Assembly (NCBI RefSeq): GCF_022024275.1
Contig: NZ_CP091804.1
Span: forward strand, 1,178,001 to 1,242,000
DNA length: 64,000 nucleotides
Source of the DNA: Sphingopyxis sp. BSN-002
GTDB lineage: Bacteria > Pseudomonadota > Alphaproteobacteria > Sphingomonadales > Sphingomonadaceae
Reading direction: 5' to 3'
Shown piece by piece: positions 34,161 through 43,370 of this stretch (its first letter is position 1; every line of letters starts with the position of its first letter). The notes under the pieces were generated by a model. It made no database searches, was not told the DNA's origin, and saw only the letters and a program-made list of their open reading frames with translations. Both the position numbers and the translations under genes were made by a program.

Positions 34161-37106
34161 ATGAAGTTCAAGGGACTGATCGGATCGTCGATCGTGGCGA
34201 TGGCGGTGGCGACACCTGCCTATGCGCAAGACTCGGCCGAAACCGAACGCGATGCTTTCGGCGGCGAAATCGTCGTTACCGCACAGCGCCAGGCGGAACG
34301 CCTGCAGGACGTGCCGATCGCCGTCAGCGCCTTCTCGTCGGAGGCCCTCGAAGCCCAGCAGATCAAGACACCGTCCGATCTTCAGCTGACGCTGCCCAAC
34401 GTCACCTTCACCAAGACCAACTTTACCGGCGCCAGCTTTACCATCCGCGGTATCGGCGACCTTTGCGTGGGCACGACCTGCGACAGCGCGACCGCAATCC
34501 ACCTGAACGGCGATCCGCTGTTCTCCACCCGCCTGTTCGAAACCGAATTCTTCGATCTGGAACGCATCGAGGTTCTGCGCGGTCCGCAGGGCACGCTGTT
34601 CGGCCGCAACGCGACGTCGGGCGTGGTCAACGTGATCACCGCCAAGCCGAAGCTCGGCACCTTCGAGGCCGCGGCCGAGGCCGAATATGGCAATTATGAT
34701 TCGATCAAGGGCAAGGCGATGGTCAACATCCCCCTTGGCGATACGATGGGGCTGCGCGTCGCGGGCATCTATCTCAACCGCGACGGCTATACGAAGAACG
34801 CCTTCCTCAACACCCGCATCGACGATCGCGACCTCTATTCGGTCCGCGGCTCGTTCCGCTGGGAGCCGACGCCCGACACGACGGTCGACCTGCTCGCCTC
34901 CTATTTCCACGAACGCGACCAGCGTACGCGCATCCAGAAGCAGCTTTGCCAGCGCGACCCGACCGGCATCCTCGGCTGTCTGAACAACCGCCTCGACAAT
35001 TCGCCGTTCAACGCCAACGCGACCTTTACCGCGGCGCTGACCTCGCGCGAATTCCTGGCAATCCGTGGCATTCCGGCGGGTTTTGCGCTGGGCAGCCTCT
35101 ACGGCACCGACATCTACGCCAACACGACGATCCCGAAGGACGCCCGGACGGTCAACACCGCCTATACGCCGAGCTATTTCACCAGCGAACTGACGCTGCA
35201 GGGCCAGATCGAGCATAATTTCGGGCCGATCTCGCTGCAGGTTTCGGGTCAGTACCAGAAGGTCAAGCTCGACGCCTCGCAGGACTATAACAGCAACGTC
35301 GGCAACCGCGCGCTTTATGCTACCGGCCTTGCGACGCTGCAGGCGGCCGCCAACGGGGCGCTTGGCCCGGCGTTCACGCCCTATTTCGCTCCGGTAGCGG
35401 CGGCGATCATCCCCAACGGTCCGACCGGCCAGCTCTGCACATCGCTGGCTGAAGAGACCGGCCAGGGCGTCTATGGCGGGAACGCGATCTGTAGCGACCA
35501 GTCGCTCCAGTTCGACCGTTCGAACCAGTATAACAGCAGCTGGTCGGCGGAAACGATCCTGACCAGCGATTTCGACGGGCCGTTCAACTTCCTGCTCGGC
35601 GGCATCTATGCCGACTATCACCTGACCGAGAACAGCTATTATGTGAACGCCTTCCCGATCGACTATCTGACGGGCGTCCTCGGTGCTTTCACGGCGGCGA
35701 CGAATGCCAGCGGCCCTCTGCCGCCGTCGTTCCTCGGGACGCCGTTCTTCCGCAACAACACCGATGATCTCAAGATCACGTCCTATGGCCTCTTCGGCGA
35801 AGCCTATTTCGAATTCAGCGACCGCCTGAAGCTGACCGCGGGCCTGCGGTACAACAACGACAAGAAGAGCGTGACGGCGCGATCGACGCTGGCGAGCTTC
35901 CTCGTTCCGCACAGCCTGACGGGCGACATCTTCGCGTCGCCCTTCGTCGGATCCTTCGACGCGGACCCTGGCACGCCCGGAAACCAGATCATCCAGGCAC
36001 GCAGCGTCAAGTTCAACAAGCTGACCGGCCGCGCGGTGCTCGATTACAAGATCACCGACGACAATCTGCTCTATGCGTCCTATTCGCGCGGCTACAAGTC
36101 GGGCGGTATTAACCCGCCGCTGCAGCCGATCTTCGCGGTGCCGGAATCGTTCAAGCCCGAACAGGTCGACGCCTTCGAAATCGGGTCAAAGAACACCTTC
36201 GGCAACGGCGCGCTCCAGCTGAACGTCACGGCCTTCTACTACAAGTACAAGGACCTGCAGCTCAGCAAGATCGTCGCCCGCACCGCGGTCAACGACAACG
36301 TCAGCGCCAATATCTACGGCTTCGAAGTCGAAGGCATCGTCCGCCCCGATCCGGACTGGGTGATCAACCTTGGCTTCAGCTATCTGCACACCAAGGTGAG
36401 CGAAGACAAGTTCACCAGCAATCCGCGTGACTTTGGCGGCGGCCGCTCCGATGCGGTGATCATCAAGGACATCACGAACGCCGCGAACTGCGCCGTCGCC
36501 TCGACCTCGGGCAGCGTCGCGGGGGTCAACGGCTACGTCAACCAGATCCAGACGCTGATCAACGCCGGGGCCATCCCGGGGGTCGCCGCCGGCGCGAACC
36601 TGCAGCCGACGACGGCCTTCCCGTCCGATGGCGGGATCGCTTCGCGCGGTGCCTTCAGCATCTGTTCGGTCATGGAAGCCACCGCGGCGACCGTGGGTCA
36701 GGCGTTCGGCGGGATCCAGTATTTCTCGGCCGGCATCCCCGTCAACATCAAGGGCAACCAGCTGCCGCAGGCGCCGAACTACAAGTTCAGCACCGGCGTC
36801 CAGTACACGGCACACCTCGGCGATATGACCCTCGTCCCGCGCTTTGACCTTGCCTATACCGGTGAAAGCTATGGCAGCATCTTCAACGGCAATGTGAACC
36901 GGATCAAGGGCTATGCCCAGGTCAACGCCCAGCTGCAACTGAACGGCGCCGACGACAAATGGTATGTGAAGGGGTTCATCCAGAACATCTTCGATTCTGC
37001 CAGCGTCACGGGGCAATATATCACCGACCAGTCGTCGGGTAACTACACCAACGTCTTCACGCTCGAACCGCGCCGCTATGGCATCGCGGCCGGCGTGAAA
37101 TTCTAA
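34161..37106 (+). CDS. TonB-dependent receptor with paired cysteines
   Basis: This large outer-membrane receptor (981 aa) has a signal peptide ending near AYAQD and a plug domain opening GGEIVVTAQRQAERLQDVPI. Typical plug landmarks are ERIEVLRGPQGTLFGRNATSG and VVNVITAKPKLG. The barrel ends in YGIAAGVKF with a terminal Phe, as expected for Bam recognition. Eight cysteines fall in four pairs in plug or loop positions (for example LCVGTTC, LCQRDPTGILGC). The substrate cannot be inferred. It converges on a second receptor across a palindromic terminator. Confidence 0.9.
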   Translation: MKFKGLIGSSIVAMAVATPAYAQDSAETERDAFGGEIVVTAQRQAERLQDVPIAVSAFSSEALEAQQIKTPSDLQLTLPNVTFTKTNFTGASFTIRGIGDLCVGTTCDSATAIHLNGDPLFSTRLFETEFFDLERIEVLRGPQGTLFGRNATSGVVNVITAKPKLGTFEAAAEAEYGNYDSIKGKAMVNIPLGDTMGLRVAGIYLNRDGYTKNAFLNTRIDDRDLYSVRGSFRWEPTPDTTVDLLASYFHERDQRTRIQKQLCQRDPTGILGCLNNRLDNSPFNANATFTAALTSREFLAIRGIPAGFALGSLYGTDIYANTTIPKDARTVNTAYTPSYFTSELTLQGQIEHNFGPISLQVSGQYQKVKLDASQDYNSNVGNRALYATGLATLQAAANGALGPAFTPYFAPVAAAIIPNGPTGQLCTSLAEETGQGVYGGNAICSDQSLQFDRSNQYNSSWSAETILTSDFDGPFNFLLGGIYADYHLTENSYYVNAFPIDYLTGVLGAFTAATNASGPLPPSFLGTPFFRNNTDDLKITSYGLFGEAYFEFSDRLKLTAGLRYNNDKKSVTARSTLASFLVPHSLTGDIFASPFVGSFDADPGTPGNQIIQARSVKFNKLTGRAVLDYKITDDNLLYASYSRGYKSGGINPPLQPIFAVPESFKPEQVDAFEIGSKNTFGNGALQLNVTAFYYKYKDLQLSKIVARTAVNDNVSANIYGFEVEGIVRPDPDWVINLGFSYLHTKVSEDKFTSNPRDFGGGRSDAVIIKDITNAANCAVASTSGSVAGVNGYVNQIQTLINAGAIPGVAAGANLQPTTAFPSDGGIASRGAFSICSVMEATAATVGQAFGGIQYFSAGIPVNIKGNQLPQAPNYKFSTGVQYTAHLGDMTLVPRFDLAYTGESYGSIFNGNVNRIKGYAQVNAQLQLNGADDKWYVKGFIQNIFDSASVTGQYITDQSSGNYTNVFTLEPRRYGIAAGVKF

Positions 37107-37129
37107 ACCGCCCCGACGGCAACGCCGAC

Positions 37130-37173
37130 AAAAAAGGGCCCGGCCATTCGATCGAATGGCCGGGCCCTTTTTT
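37130..37173. terminator. Bidirectional terminator between two TonB receptor genes
   Basis: AAAAAAGGGCCCGGCCATTC pairs with its own complement across a central GATC to form a stem of about 20 bp, flanked by A-run and T-run. The perfect palindrome can terminate in both directions and lies between two convergent stop codons. Confidence 0.9.
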
Positions 37174-37219
37174 ATGCCTCGGTCGGGCCGGGGCGGCGGC
37201 GGGCCGCCCCGGAACCGTA

Positions 37220-39874
37220 TCAGAATTTGAAGCGGCCGGTCACGCCATAGGTGCGCGGCTGGCTGGGATAGCCCGAGACGCTGCCCGACTGGGCAACCGC
37301 GGGGAACACCGTCGTCAGATACTGCGCGTTGGTGAGGTTGCGGCCCCATACGCCCAGTTCGAAGCCGTTGGTCAGCGCGACCGTGAACGATGCATTGAGC
37401 TGGTTCACTTCGCGCTTCAGCGAGTCCGAGATGTTCTGCGGGATACCCTGCAGACCCTCGACCACGCGGACCGGGCTTTCATACTGATAGTCGACATGGA
37501 AGATCGCCTTGGTACCGCCGGCGAACTCGTGGGTGTAGGTACCGCCCATCGCGACCGACAGGTCGGGGATGCCTGCGGGCTTGGTGCCCGAGATATCGCC
37601 GAACGCCGAATTGACGAAGCTGTCATACTTCGGATCGAGATAGGTGACCGCCAGCGTCAGGTTGAGCCCGTCGACCGGACGCACCGAACCGTCGAACTCG
37701 ACACCGAAGGTCGACTGCTTGCCCGCATTGGCGAGCGCGAAGCCGGTTCCGGTGAAGACGTTGGACTGGAAGCCCTTGATCGCCTGCTTGAACACCGCGA
37801 TGTTCACCGCCGCGACCGACCACTGGCCCTTCAGGCCGAACTCGTAGACGGTCGATTCTTCCGGACCCGCAAAGCGCGTACCGGCAACGAGGTTCGTCGT
37901 GCCGAGCCCGCCCGAAATGATCGCCGGCAGGTCGCTGGCAAGCGGACGGCTGTCGCGCGACAGGTTGACCGAGCTCGCCTTGAAGCCCGTCGCATAGGTC
38001 GCATAGACGTTGACGGTGTCGGTCAGCTTGTACGCCAGACGCGCGCTATAGCTGAAGTCGCCGTCGTTGGTCTTGCCGGGTTCAACCGCGTTGGGAAGGT
38101 TGAGGAAGGGCGGCAGGAACTGGAACGCCTTCAGCGGGTTGAGCGGGTTCGCTGCCGGGTTGTTCTGGTTGGCGTTGGCGAAAGCCTGGACGCCCGCCGA
38201 GATCTGGCCGAACGCCGCCGGGTTTGCGCCGGCAAAGCCCTGGATTTCAGCGGCGGTTGCCGAACGACCGAGGCCAAGCACGTTACCGACCTGCTGCGCC
38301 AGACCGCCCTGGAAGAGCAGCGTGTTGCGGAACGGTGCATAGGCCGCTGCATCGAGGTTGATGCCCGAGAAGACGTCGGTGCTGGTGACGTCGGTCGAGA
38401 AGCGCTTCTTGTCCTTGGTGTAGTTACCACCGAGGGTCAGCGTCAGCCGGTCGGTGATCTCGAAATCGAGCGTGCCGAAGATCGACCAGGCGGTGTTCTT
38501 CATGCGATAATATTCGTCCATGCCGTCGCCGGCGCGGAAGAAGCTGCCCGCATATTTCGCCGGATTGCCCTCGAGCGTGCCGAGCGTGCCCTCGAGCAGC
38601 GGAACGCTGAGCGCGCCGCCGCTGGCGGCCTGGATCAGCGCGTTGCCATAGGCGCGGAAATCGTCGCCGAAATAGATCTGGCTGTGCTGCTTGATATTCT
38701 CGTTGAAATAATAGCCGCCGACCAGGAAGTTGAGCGGGCCGTCGAAATCCGACGCCAGACGCAGTTCCTGGGTGAAGGTGTTGATCGCGGTATCGTCCGA
38801 CTTCTGGCCGATCAGGTCGGCGCTGGTGAAGTCCGAATCCTGGTTGGTGTTGGCGCGAACCTCGCGATAGGCGCTGATCGAGGTCAGCGACATATTGCCA
38901 AGGTCATAATCGATCTGGCCCGAACCACCGTAGTTCTTGATCAGGTTCGACGACAGGAAGTTGTTGTACACGCGGTACGAAAAGGGGTTGTTGGCGTCGA
39001 CGCTGGGGCCGCCGGCGAGCGCGTTGGTGATCGCGATGGTCGGGCCGGCGATGACGTTGCCGGCGATGCAGCAATTCTCGTCGATCTTGTCATAGTCGCC
39101 GATCAGGCGGATCGAGAGCGCATCGGTCGGTTCGAACAGCAGCTGGCCGCGAACGCCCCAGCGGTTGCGGTCGTTGACGTCGGTGTTGAGGTTCAGGTCC
39201 TTCGCATAGCCGTCGCGGCGATTGAAGTTGCCGCCGATCGAGAAGGCGACCTTGTCGCTGATCGGACCGGTGATGTCGCCCTTCAGGACGATGGCGTCAT
39301 AATTGCCATAGCTCGCCTCGACCGAACCGCCGAATTCATACTGCGGCTTCTGCGTGACGATGCTGATGACGCCCGCCGACGCGTTCTTGCCGAACAGCGT
39401 GGACTGCGGACCACGCAGGACTTCGATGCGCTGGACGTTCGGAAGGTCGCCGATCTGGGCGGCCGAGCGTGAACGATAGACGCCGTCGATGAAGACGCCG
39501 ACCGACGGTTCGATACCCGGGTTGTTCGCACCGTTGCCGAAGCCGCGGATGATGAAGTTGGTGTTCGCGCTCGACTGGAGCTGCGAGACGCGCAGGCTGG
39601 GGACCGCCGACTGAAGGTCGATGAGGTCGCGGATCTGCGAATTCTGGAGGTCGGCCGCCGAGGTCACCGACACGGCGATCGGCGTGTCCTGCAGCGTCTG
39701 CGAACGCTTCGACGCGGTCACGATGATCTCGTTGCCATAATCGGTGGTGTCGCTGCCGGCGTCGGTCGCGGTCGCCGTATCGTCGGCGGGGGCGGCGTCC
39801 TGGGCAAAGGCATAGGCAGGCGTGGTTGCGGCGCACAGCATGGTGGCGCCCAACAGGATGTTGCGCAAAGTCAT
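37220..39874 (-). CDS. TonB-dependent receptor
   Basis: This is an outer-membrane active transporter of 884 aa. The signal peptide ends near AYAFAQD. The TonB-interacting and plug region reads NEIIVTASKRSQTLQDTPIA, with IIRGFGNGANNPGIEPSVGV and RIEVLRGPQSTLFGKNASAG. The barrel ends with YGVTGRFKF. A CC pair (ENCCIAG) lies in an early loop. I use the ATG at 39874, preceded by GAGAGAGAG. It has the general architecture of catabolite or siderophore receptors; the ligand is unknown. An upstream Crp/Fnr gene may regulate it. Confidence 0.9.
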   Translation of the reverse strand: MTLRNILLGATMLCAATTPAYAFAQDAAPADDTATATDAGSDTTDYGNEIIVTASKRSQTLQDTPIAVSVTSAADLQNSQIRDLIDLQSAVPSLRVSQLQSSANTNFIIRGFGNGANNPGIEPSVGVFIDGVYRSRSAAQIGDLPNVQRIEVLRGPQSTLFGKNASAGVISIVTQKPQYEFGGSVEASYGNYDAIVLKGDITGPISDKVAFSIGGNFNRRDGYAKDLNLNTDVNDRNRWGVRGQLLFEPTDALSIRLIGDYDKIDENCCIAGNVIAGPTIAITNALAGGPSVDANNPFSYRVYNNFLSSNLIKNYGGSGQIDYDLGNMSLTSISAYREVRANTNQDSDFTSADLIGQKSDDTAINTFTQELRLASDFDGPLNFLVGGYYFNENIKQHSQIYFGDDFRAYGNALIQAASGGALSVPLLEGTLGTLEGNPAKYAGSFFRAGDGMDEYYRMKNTAWSIFGTLDFEITDRLTLTLGGNYTKDKKRFSTDVTSTDVFSGINLDAAAYAPFRNTLLFQGGLAQQVGNVLGLGRSATAAEIQGFAGANPAAFGQISAGVQAFANANQNNPAANPLNPLKAFQFLPPFLNLPNAVEPGKTNDGDFSYSARLAYKLTDTVNVYATYATGFKASSVNLSRDSRPLASDLPAIISGGLGTTNLVAGTRFAGPEESTVYEFGLKGQWSVAAVNIAVFKQAIKGFQSNVFTGTGFALANAGKQSTFGVEFDGSVRPVDGLNLTLAVTYLDPKYDSFVNSAFGDISGTKPAGIPDLSVAMGGTYTHEFAGGTKAIFHVDYQYESPVRVVEGLQGIPQNISDSLKREVNQLNASFTVALTNGFELGVWGRNLTNAQYLTTVFPAVAQSGSVSGYPSQPRTYGVTGRFKF

Positions 39875-40030
39875 GATGATACTCTCTCTCCAAACCGCGA
39901 AGGCGCAGCCCAAAGGCCTGAGTGGGAGATGCCCGCGGTGACTGGTGGCTCTACCCCACCGTTGCGCCGCGTCAACGCGCGCGCACGCGAAATCGCCGAT
40001 TTTTCTGGAGATTAGTGGCTAAATAGCAAC

Positions 40031-40044
40031 AGTTTACGTTACGG
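40031..40044. promoter_or_regulatory. Shared 14-base upstream motif, copy 2
   Basis: AGTTTACGTTACGG matches copy 1 except for one base. It lies about 157 bases before the TonB receptor start at 39874. Immediately to its right is an inverted repeat. Confidence 0.35.
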
Positions 40045-40070
40045 CATGGCGTCATCGGGATGACGCCATG
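40045..40070. promoter_or_regulatory. Perfect inverted repeat downstream of Crp/Fnr gene
   Basis: CATGGCGTCAT and ATGACGCCATG form an 11-bp stem with a 4-base loop. It lies 51 bases past the Crp/Fnr stop and upstream of the TonB receptor. No T-run follows, so an operator or a weak terminator are both possible. Confidence 0.4.
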
Positions 40071-40120
40071 TGCAATATTACCGGCTTCGACAATCGCTGC
40101 CCGGCCGGCCGATATGGCAG

Positions 40121-40876
40121 TCAGCGATTATCGCTACGCCCGAACAGAGCTGCCGCCTTGTCCGCCGCCAGCCCGGTTTCGCCAAGGTGCAGATAGTTGG
40201 CGTTGAACGCTGCGACCCCCGCTAGTTCGGCGAAATCGGGAATGAACAGCCGCAGGTTGCGAAGCTCGACCGAACAGCGCCGGCGCAGTTCCTGGACGGT
40301 GCGGTTTACGTGGACCTGCGTCAGTCCCGTCGCCTCGGCCAGCTGTCCCTGGGTCAAAAGGAAATCGCACTCCCCTCCGCCCGAGGCCGGCACGCCGCGC
40401 TGTCGCGCGAAGATTTCGCACATCAGCTGGGCGACGCGTTCGAACGCGTTTCGCTGCCCTAGGTTGATCGTCCACTCGCGCTGGATTGCCGCGCCGACGA
40501 TCTCGCTCCAGCACAGGACCTGCGCGAGGTTGGGGCATTGATCGAGCAGCGCGTTCGCATCCTGCCGCCCGATTTCGGCAATGGTGATGCGCCGGACCGC
40601 CGCGATCGAATGATCGGCCCGGCCCACTGTAAACAGATCGAGGTCGCACGGCTGGCCCGGCAGGACGAGCGCCAGGATCTGGCGCCGGCCATCAGGCAAT
40701 TGTTTGTATTTCTGGGCCCATCCCGACAGGACGACGCGCAGCGCCGCAGGGCGCTCCCCCTCGCGGACGAGATCGACACCTTTCGGATAGTCACGCGCGT
40801 TGCGCGCCAGACTGGCCTCCCAAATCGTTCGTTCTCGCGGTGAAAGCAGTTGATTCGAAATCTGGCCAAATGTCAC
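40121..40876 (-). CDS. Crp/Fnr-family transcriptional regulator
   Basis: The 251-aa protein has a cyclic-nucleotide-type beta-barrel in the first half and a helix-turn-helix near residues 165-192 (FLLTQGQLAEATGLTQVHVNRTVQEL). The Fnr cysteine cluster at the N terminus is absent, and the cyclic-AMP contacts (for example the GE-RA motif of the phosphate-binding cassette) are not evident. A different effector is therefore likely. It lies 94 bases after gnd on the same strand and upstream of a TonB receptor. Confidence 0.8.
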   Translation of the reverse strand: MTFGQISNQLLSPRERTIWEASLARNARDYPKGVDLVREGERPAALRVVLSGWAQKYKQLPDGRRQILALVLPGQPCDLDLFTVGRADHSIAAVRRITIAEIGRQDANALLDQCPNLAQVLCWSEIVGAAIQREWTINLGQRNAFERVAQLMCEIFARQRGVPASGGGECDFLLTQGQLAEATGLTQVHVNRTVQELRRRCSVELRNLRLFIPDFAELAGVAAFNANYLHLGETGLAADKAAALFGRSDNR

Positions 40877-40970
40877 TCTGCACGCCCCCGTTACAGAGGC
40901 GTGATGTGCGGTGCGCCGTTACCTCACATTCACACAGGTTAAGTTTGCCGGTCGACGCGTCGTTTTTGGG

Positions 40971-41954
40971 CTATTGGGGTATTTCGACATGCCCGCCGAA
41001 ACCCGCGCGCATCGCCGACAGCAATTTCTCGCCGAACGTATTGTCCGTTCGCGACCGGAAACGCGCGAGCAAGGCGGCCGAAAGCACATAGGCGGGAACG
41101 GCTTCCTCCATCGCCGCGTCGATCGTCCAGCGCCCCTCGCCGCTGTCGTTCACGCGGCCGCTATATTGCGACAATTCGGAATTGCCCGCGAGCGCCGCCG
41201 CCGACAGATCGAGCAACCATGACGAGATGACCGATCCCCGCCGCCACACCTCGGCGATATCGGTAAGGTTCAGCTCGAAGCGCTCATCGGCGGGAAGCCG
41301 GTCCGAATTCTTGTTGCGGAGGATGTCGAAACCCTCGGCATAGGCAGCCATCAGCCCGTATTCGATGCCATTATGCACCATCTTCACGAAGTGACCCGCG
41401 CCTGCCGGACCCGCGTGAATATAGCCGCGCTCCGCCCGCTCGTCGTTCGCGGGCTTGCTTCGTCCCGGCGTCCGCGGGATCGTTCCGTAGCCGGGCGCCA
41501 GCGCGTCGAAAACCGGATCGAGCAGGTCGACGGTACGCGCGTCACCGCCGATCATCATGCAATAGCCGCGCTCGACGCCCCAGATGCCGCCGGACGTACC
41601 GACGTCGACATAGTCGATCCCGAGCGCCCGGAGTTCGGCCGCGCGCCGGATGTCATCCTTGTAGAAGCTGTTGCCGCCGTCGATCAGCACGTCGCCGGCT
41701 TCGAGCCGCAGCGACAGCCGGCTCACCGTCTCCTCGGTCGGATCCCCCGCGGGGAGCATGATCCAGACGGCGCGCGGCGGCCGAAGCAGCGCTGCGACAT
41801 CGTCGAGCGAGGCCGCGGGGATCGCCCCTTCGGCCGCGAGGCCGGCCACGGCTTCCCCGTTGCGGTCATAGGCGACGACCTCATGCCCTGCCCGCATCAA
41901 CCGGCGCGCGATATTGCCGCCCATGCGACCCAACCCGACGATTCCGATTTGCAT
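40971..41954 (-). CDS. gnd: 6-phosphogluconate dehydrogenase, decarboxylating, short type
   Basis: This enzyme oxidises 6-phosphogluconate to ribulose 5-phosphate and CO2. The cofactor-binding motif [14 protein letters not shown] (read as [10 protein letters not shown]) opens the protein. Substrate motifs [10 protein letters not shown] and [19 protein letters not shown] and the catalytic [10 protein letters not shown] are present. At 327 aa it belongs to the short, often NAD-dependent type rather than the 470-aa enzyme of E. coli. No other pentose phosphate genes are nearby. Confidence 0.9.
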   Translation of the reverse strand: MQIGIVGLGRMGGNIARRLMRAGHEVVAYDRNGEAVAGLAAEGAIPAASLDDVAALLRPPRAVWIMLPAGDPTEETVSRLSLRLEAGDVLIDGGNSFYKDDIRRAAELRALGIDYVDVGTSGGIWGVERGYCMMIGGDARTVDLLDPVFDALAPGYGTIPRTPGRSKPANDERAERGYIHAGPAGAGHFVKMVHNGIEYGLMAAYAEGFDILRNKNSDRLPADERFELNLTDIAEVWRRGSVISSWLLDLSAAALAGNSELSQYSGRVNDSGEGRWTIDAAMEEAVPAYVLSAALLARFRSRTDNTFGEKLLSAMRAGFGGHVEIPQ

Positions 41955-42045
41955 ACGACCTCCTCCGGCGCTTCAGCCAGTCCTTCGCACAACGGCGGCG
42001 ATATGCCTATGCACCTTCGGGTGCGAGGATTTCGGGAGAGGAAAA

Positions 42046-42121
42046 TGGTGCCCGGGGACGGGGTCGAACCGCCGACACTGCGATTTTCAGTCGCATGCTC
42101 TACCAACTGAGCTACCCGGGC
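42046..42121 (-). tRNA. tRNA-Phe (anticodon GAA)
   Basis: The minus strand folds into a full cloverleaf: acceptor GCCCGGG/CCCGGGC, D arm GCTC...GAGC, anticodon stem TGCGA/TCGCA with loop CTGAAAA (anticodon GAA), and T arm with GGTTCGACCCC. The encoded 3' CCA is present. It lies between gnd and yacG; no integrase or att duplication is seen. Confidence 0.97.
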
Positions 42122-42217
42122 ACGGGCTTCGCTAGGCCGGTCGGCCTGCTGGCGAGCGGCGGCTATAGGCAGGGCTTTTCGTCCTGTCCAGTGGCTTTGT
42201 TGCGCTATTTTTACGCG

Positions 42218-42403
42218 TCAATCGCCGCCGAACCGGTCGTCGTCGGTGCCGCCGTCGGGCCCCTCGTGCGCGGGCATCCGATAGCCCTCGTCGAACCATT
42301 GGTTGAGATCGCGGTCGCGGCAGCCCCGGCTGCAAAAGGGGCGGTATTCCTTCGCGCGCGGCTTGCCGCAGAGCGGACATTTGGCGGCAGTCTCACTGGG
42401 CAT
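42218..42403 (-). CDS. yacG: DNA gyrase inhibitor YacG
   Basis: YacG is a small zinc protein that, in E. coli, inhibits DNA gyrase. The zinc site is Cys9, Cys12, Cys24 and Cys28 (CPLCG and FCSRGC). The motif RDLNQW follows. At 61 aa it is full length with an acidic Gly/Asp-rich tail. The start overlaps the RNase gene by 11 bases. Confidence 0.92.
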   Translation of the reverse strand: MPSETAAKCPLCGKPRAKEYRPFCSRGCRDRDLNQWFDEGYRMPAHEGPDGGTDDDRFGGD

Positions 42404-43370
42404 GGCCCGCTCCTTTCATCAGCGCGTCGGCGACGATCTCGACGGGCCGCCCGGTGCGCCGTTGCAGTTCGGCGATCCATTCGGGATGGGCCGCGATATG
42501 GTCGGCAACACCCGGCCGTGTGACCAGTTTCAGACTTCCTGTGCCCTGCGCCCGTTCGGCCTGGCGCAGCAACAGCGCTGCATCGGTTGCCACGGTATCG
42601 AATCGCACCTGCTCGATCAGCGACGGCCGGGTCCGCCGGCGAATGATCTGCATCAGCCCGAAGCCGTTGACAGCGGTGCGCTCGAACGGCTGCGGGAGAA
42701 GGGTATCGACGAGCGCATCGATCGCCAGTCGTTCGGCGCGGCCCGGCAGCGAGGGGAAATCGATTCCGATCGACCCGCCGATGTCGCAGCAACGAATAAC
42801 ACGCACCGCCGCCTCCGCGCCCGCTCTTGCCAGCGCCAGCGCGTCGCCCTCGCCATCAATGTCGATCAGCGTCATCGCAGGCGTCGTGTCGACCCAGAGG
42901 GCGCCGCCGTCGAAAGGGAAATGACCCGAGCGGACATGGTCGATCAGCTCGGACCAGCCGGCCTGCTCCAGCCGGTCGACTCCGGTCGGGACAAGGTCGG
43001 TGACCGGCATGGCGGTGGCGGCGATCCGATCGCGCAGATCAGGCCCGCCGGTAAGCTCCGCGTCGGTGATCCGGGCGCGTGCCGGTTTGTCGCGCCCGCG
43101 TTCGCGCAGCGCCATGCGGGTGATCTCGACCGTCAGCCGCGCGCCGATCGACGTACCCGCAGGGACGGAGGCCAGCGTCGCACGCGGCTCGCCGGGCAGG
43201 TCGAGGGCGACCGATGCGCCCTTTCCCGCCTCGGCCAGCCTCGCCGGAATCACGGCGCCCGCGCGAGGCCCTTCGCCGTCACGCTCGATCCGCGCTTCGA
43301 TGATATGGCCGTCCTCGACCAGCGCAGCACGGCATTCTCCTATGCCGGCCTCGTAAAGCCACTCAGCCAA
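42393..43370 (-). CDS. RNase E/G-like protein, short form
   Basis: This 325-aa protein resembles the central domain of ribonuclease G/E, with the acidic metal-site block MTLIDIDGEGDA and later GGSIGIDFPSLPG. The S1 RNA-binding domain and the zinc-link of full-length RNase E/G are missing, so it is a truncated family type often found beside maf and infA in Alphaproteobacteria. Catalytic activity is probable but not proven. It overlaps maf (8 bases) and yacG. Confidence 0.75.
   Translation of the reverse strand: MAEWLYEAGIGECRAALVEDGHIIEARIERDGEGPRAGAVIPARLAEAGKGASVALDLPGEPRATLASVPAGTSIGARLTVEITRMALRERGRDKPARARITDAELTGGPDLRDRIAATAMPVTDLVPTGVDRLEQAGWSELIDHVRSGHFPFDGGALWVDTTPAMTLIDIDGEGDALALARAGAEAAVRVIRCCDIGGSIGIDFPSLPGRAERLAIDALVDTLLPQPFERTAVNGFGLMQIIRRRTRPSLIEQVRFDTVATDAALLLRQAERAQGTGSLKLVTRPGVADHIAAHPEWIAELQRRTGRPVEIVADALMKGAGHAQ

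Noticed and set aside
33948..35912. Long minus-strand frame opposite the TonB receptor
   Set aside because: It is the shadow of a well-supported receptor. The protein is Arg/Gly/Ala-rich without a recognisable motif. Its small downstream part (34055-33948) has no ribosome binding site.
37496..39472. Long plus-strand frame opposite the second TonB receptor
   Set aside because: It is the antisense shadow of a certain receptor gene, with low-complexity charged composition only.
42046..42121. Integration of a mobile element at tRNA-Phe
   Set aside because: No integrase, repeated tRNA end or foreign cargo lies on either side; normal chromosomal genes follow.
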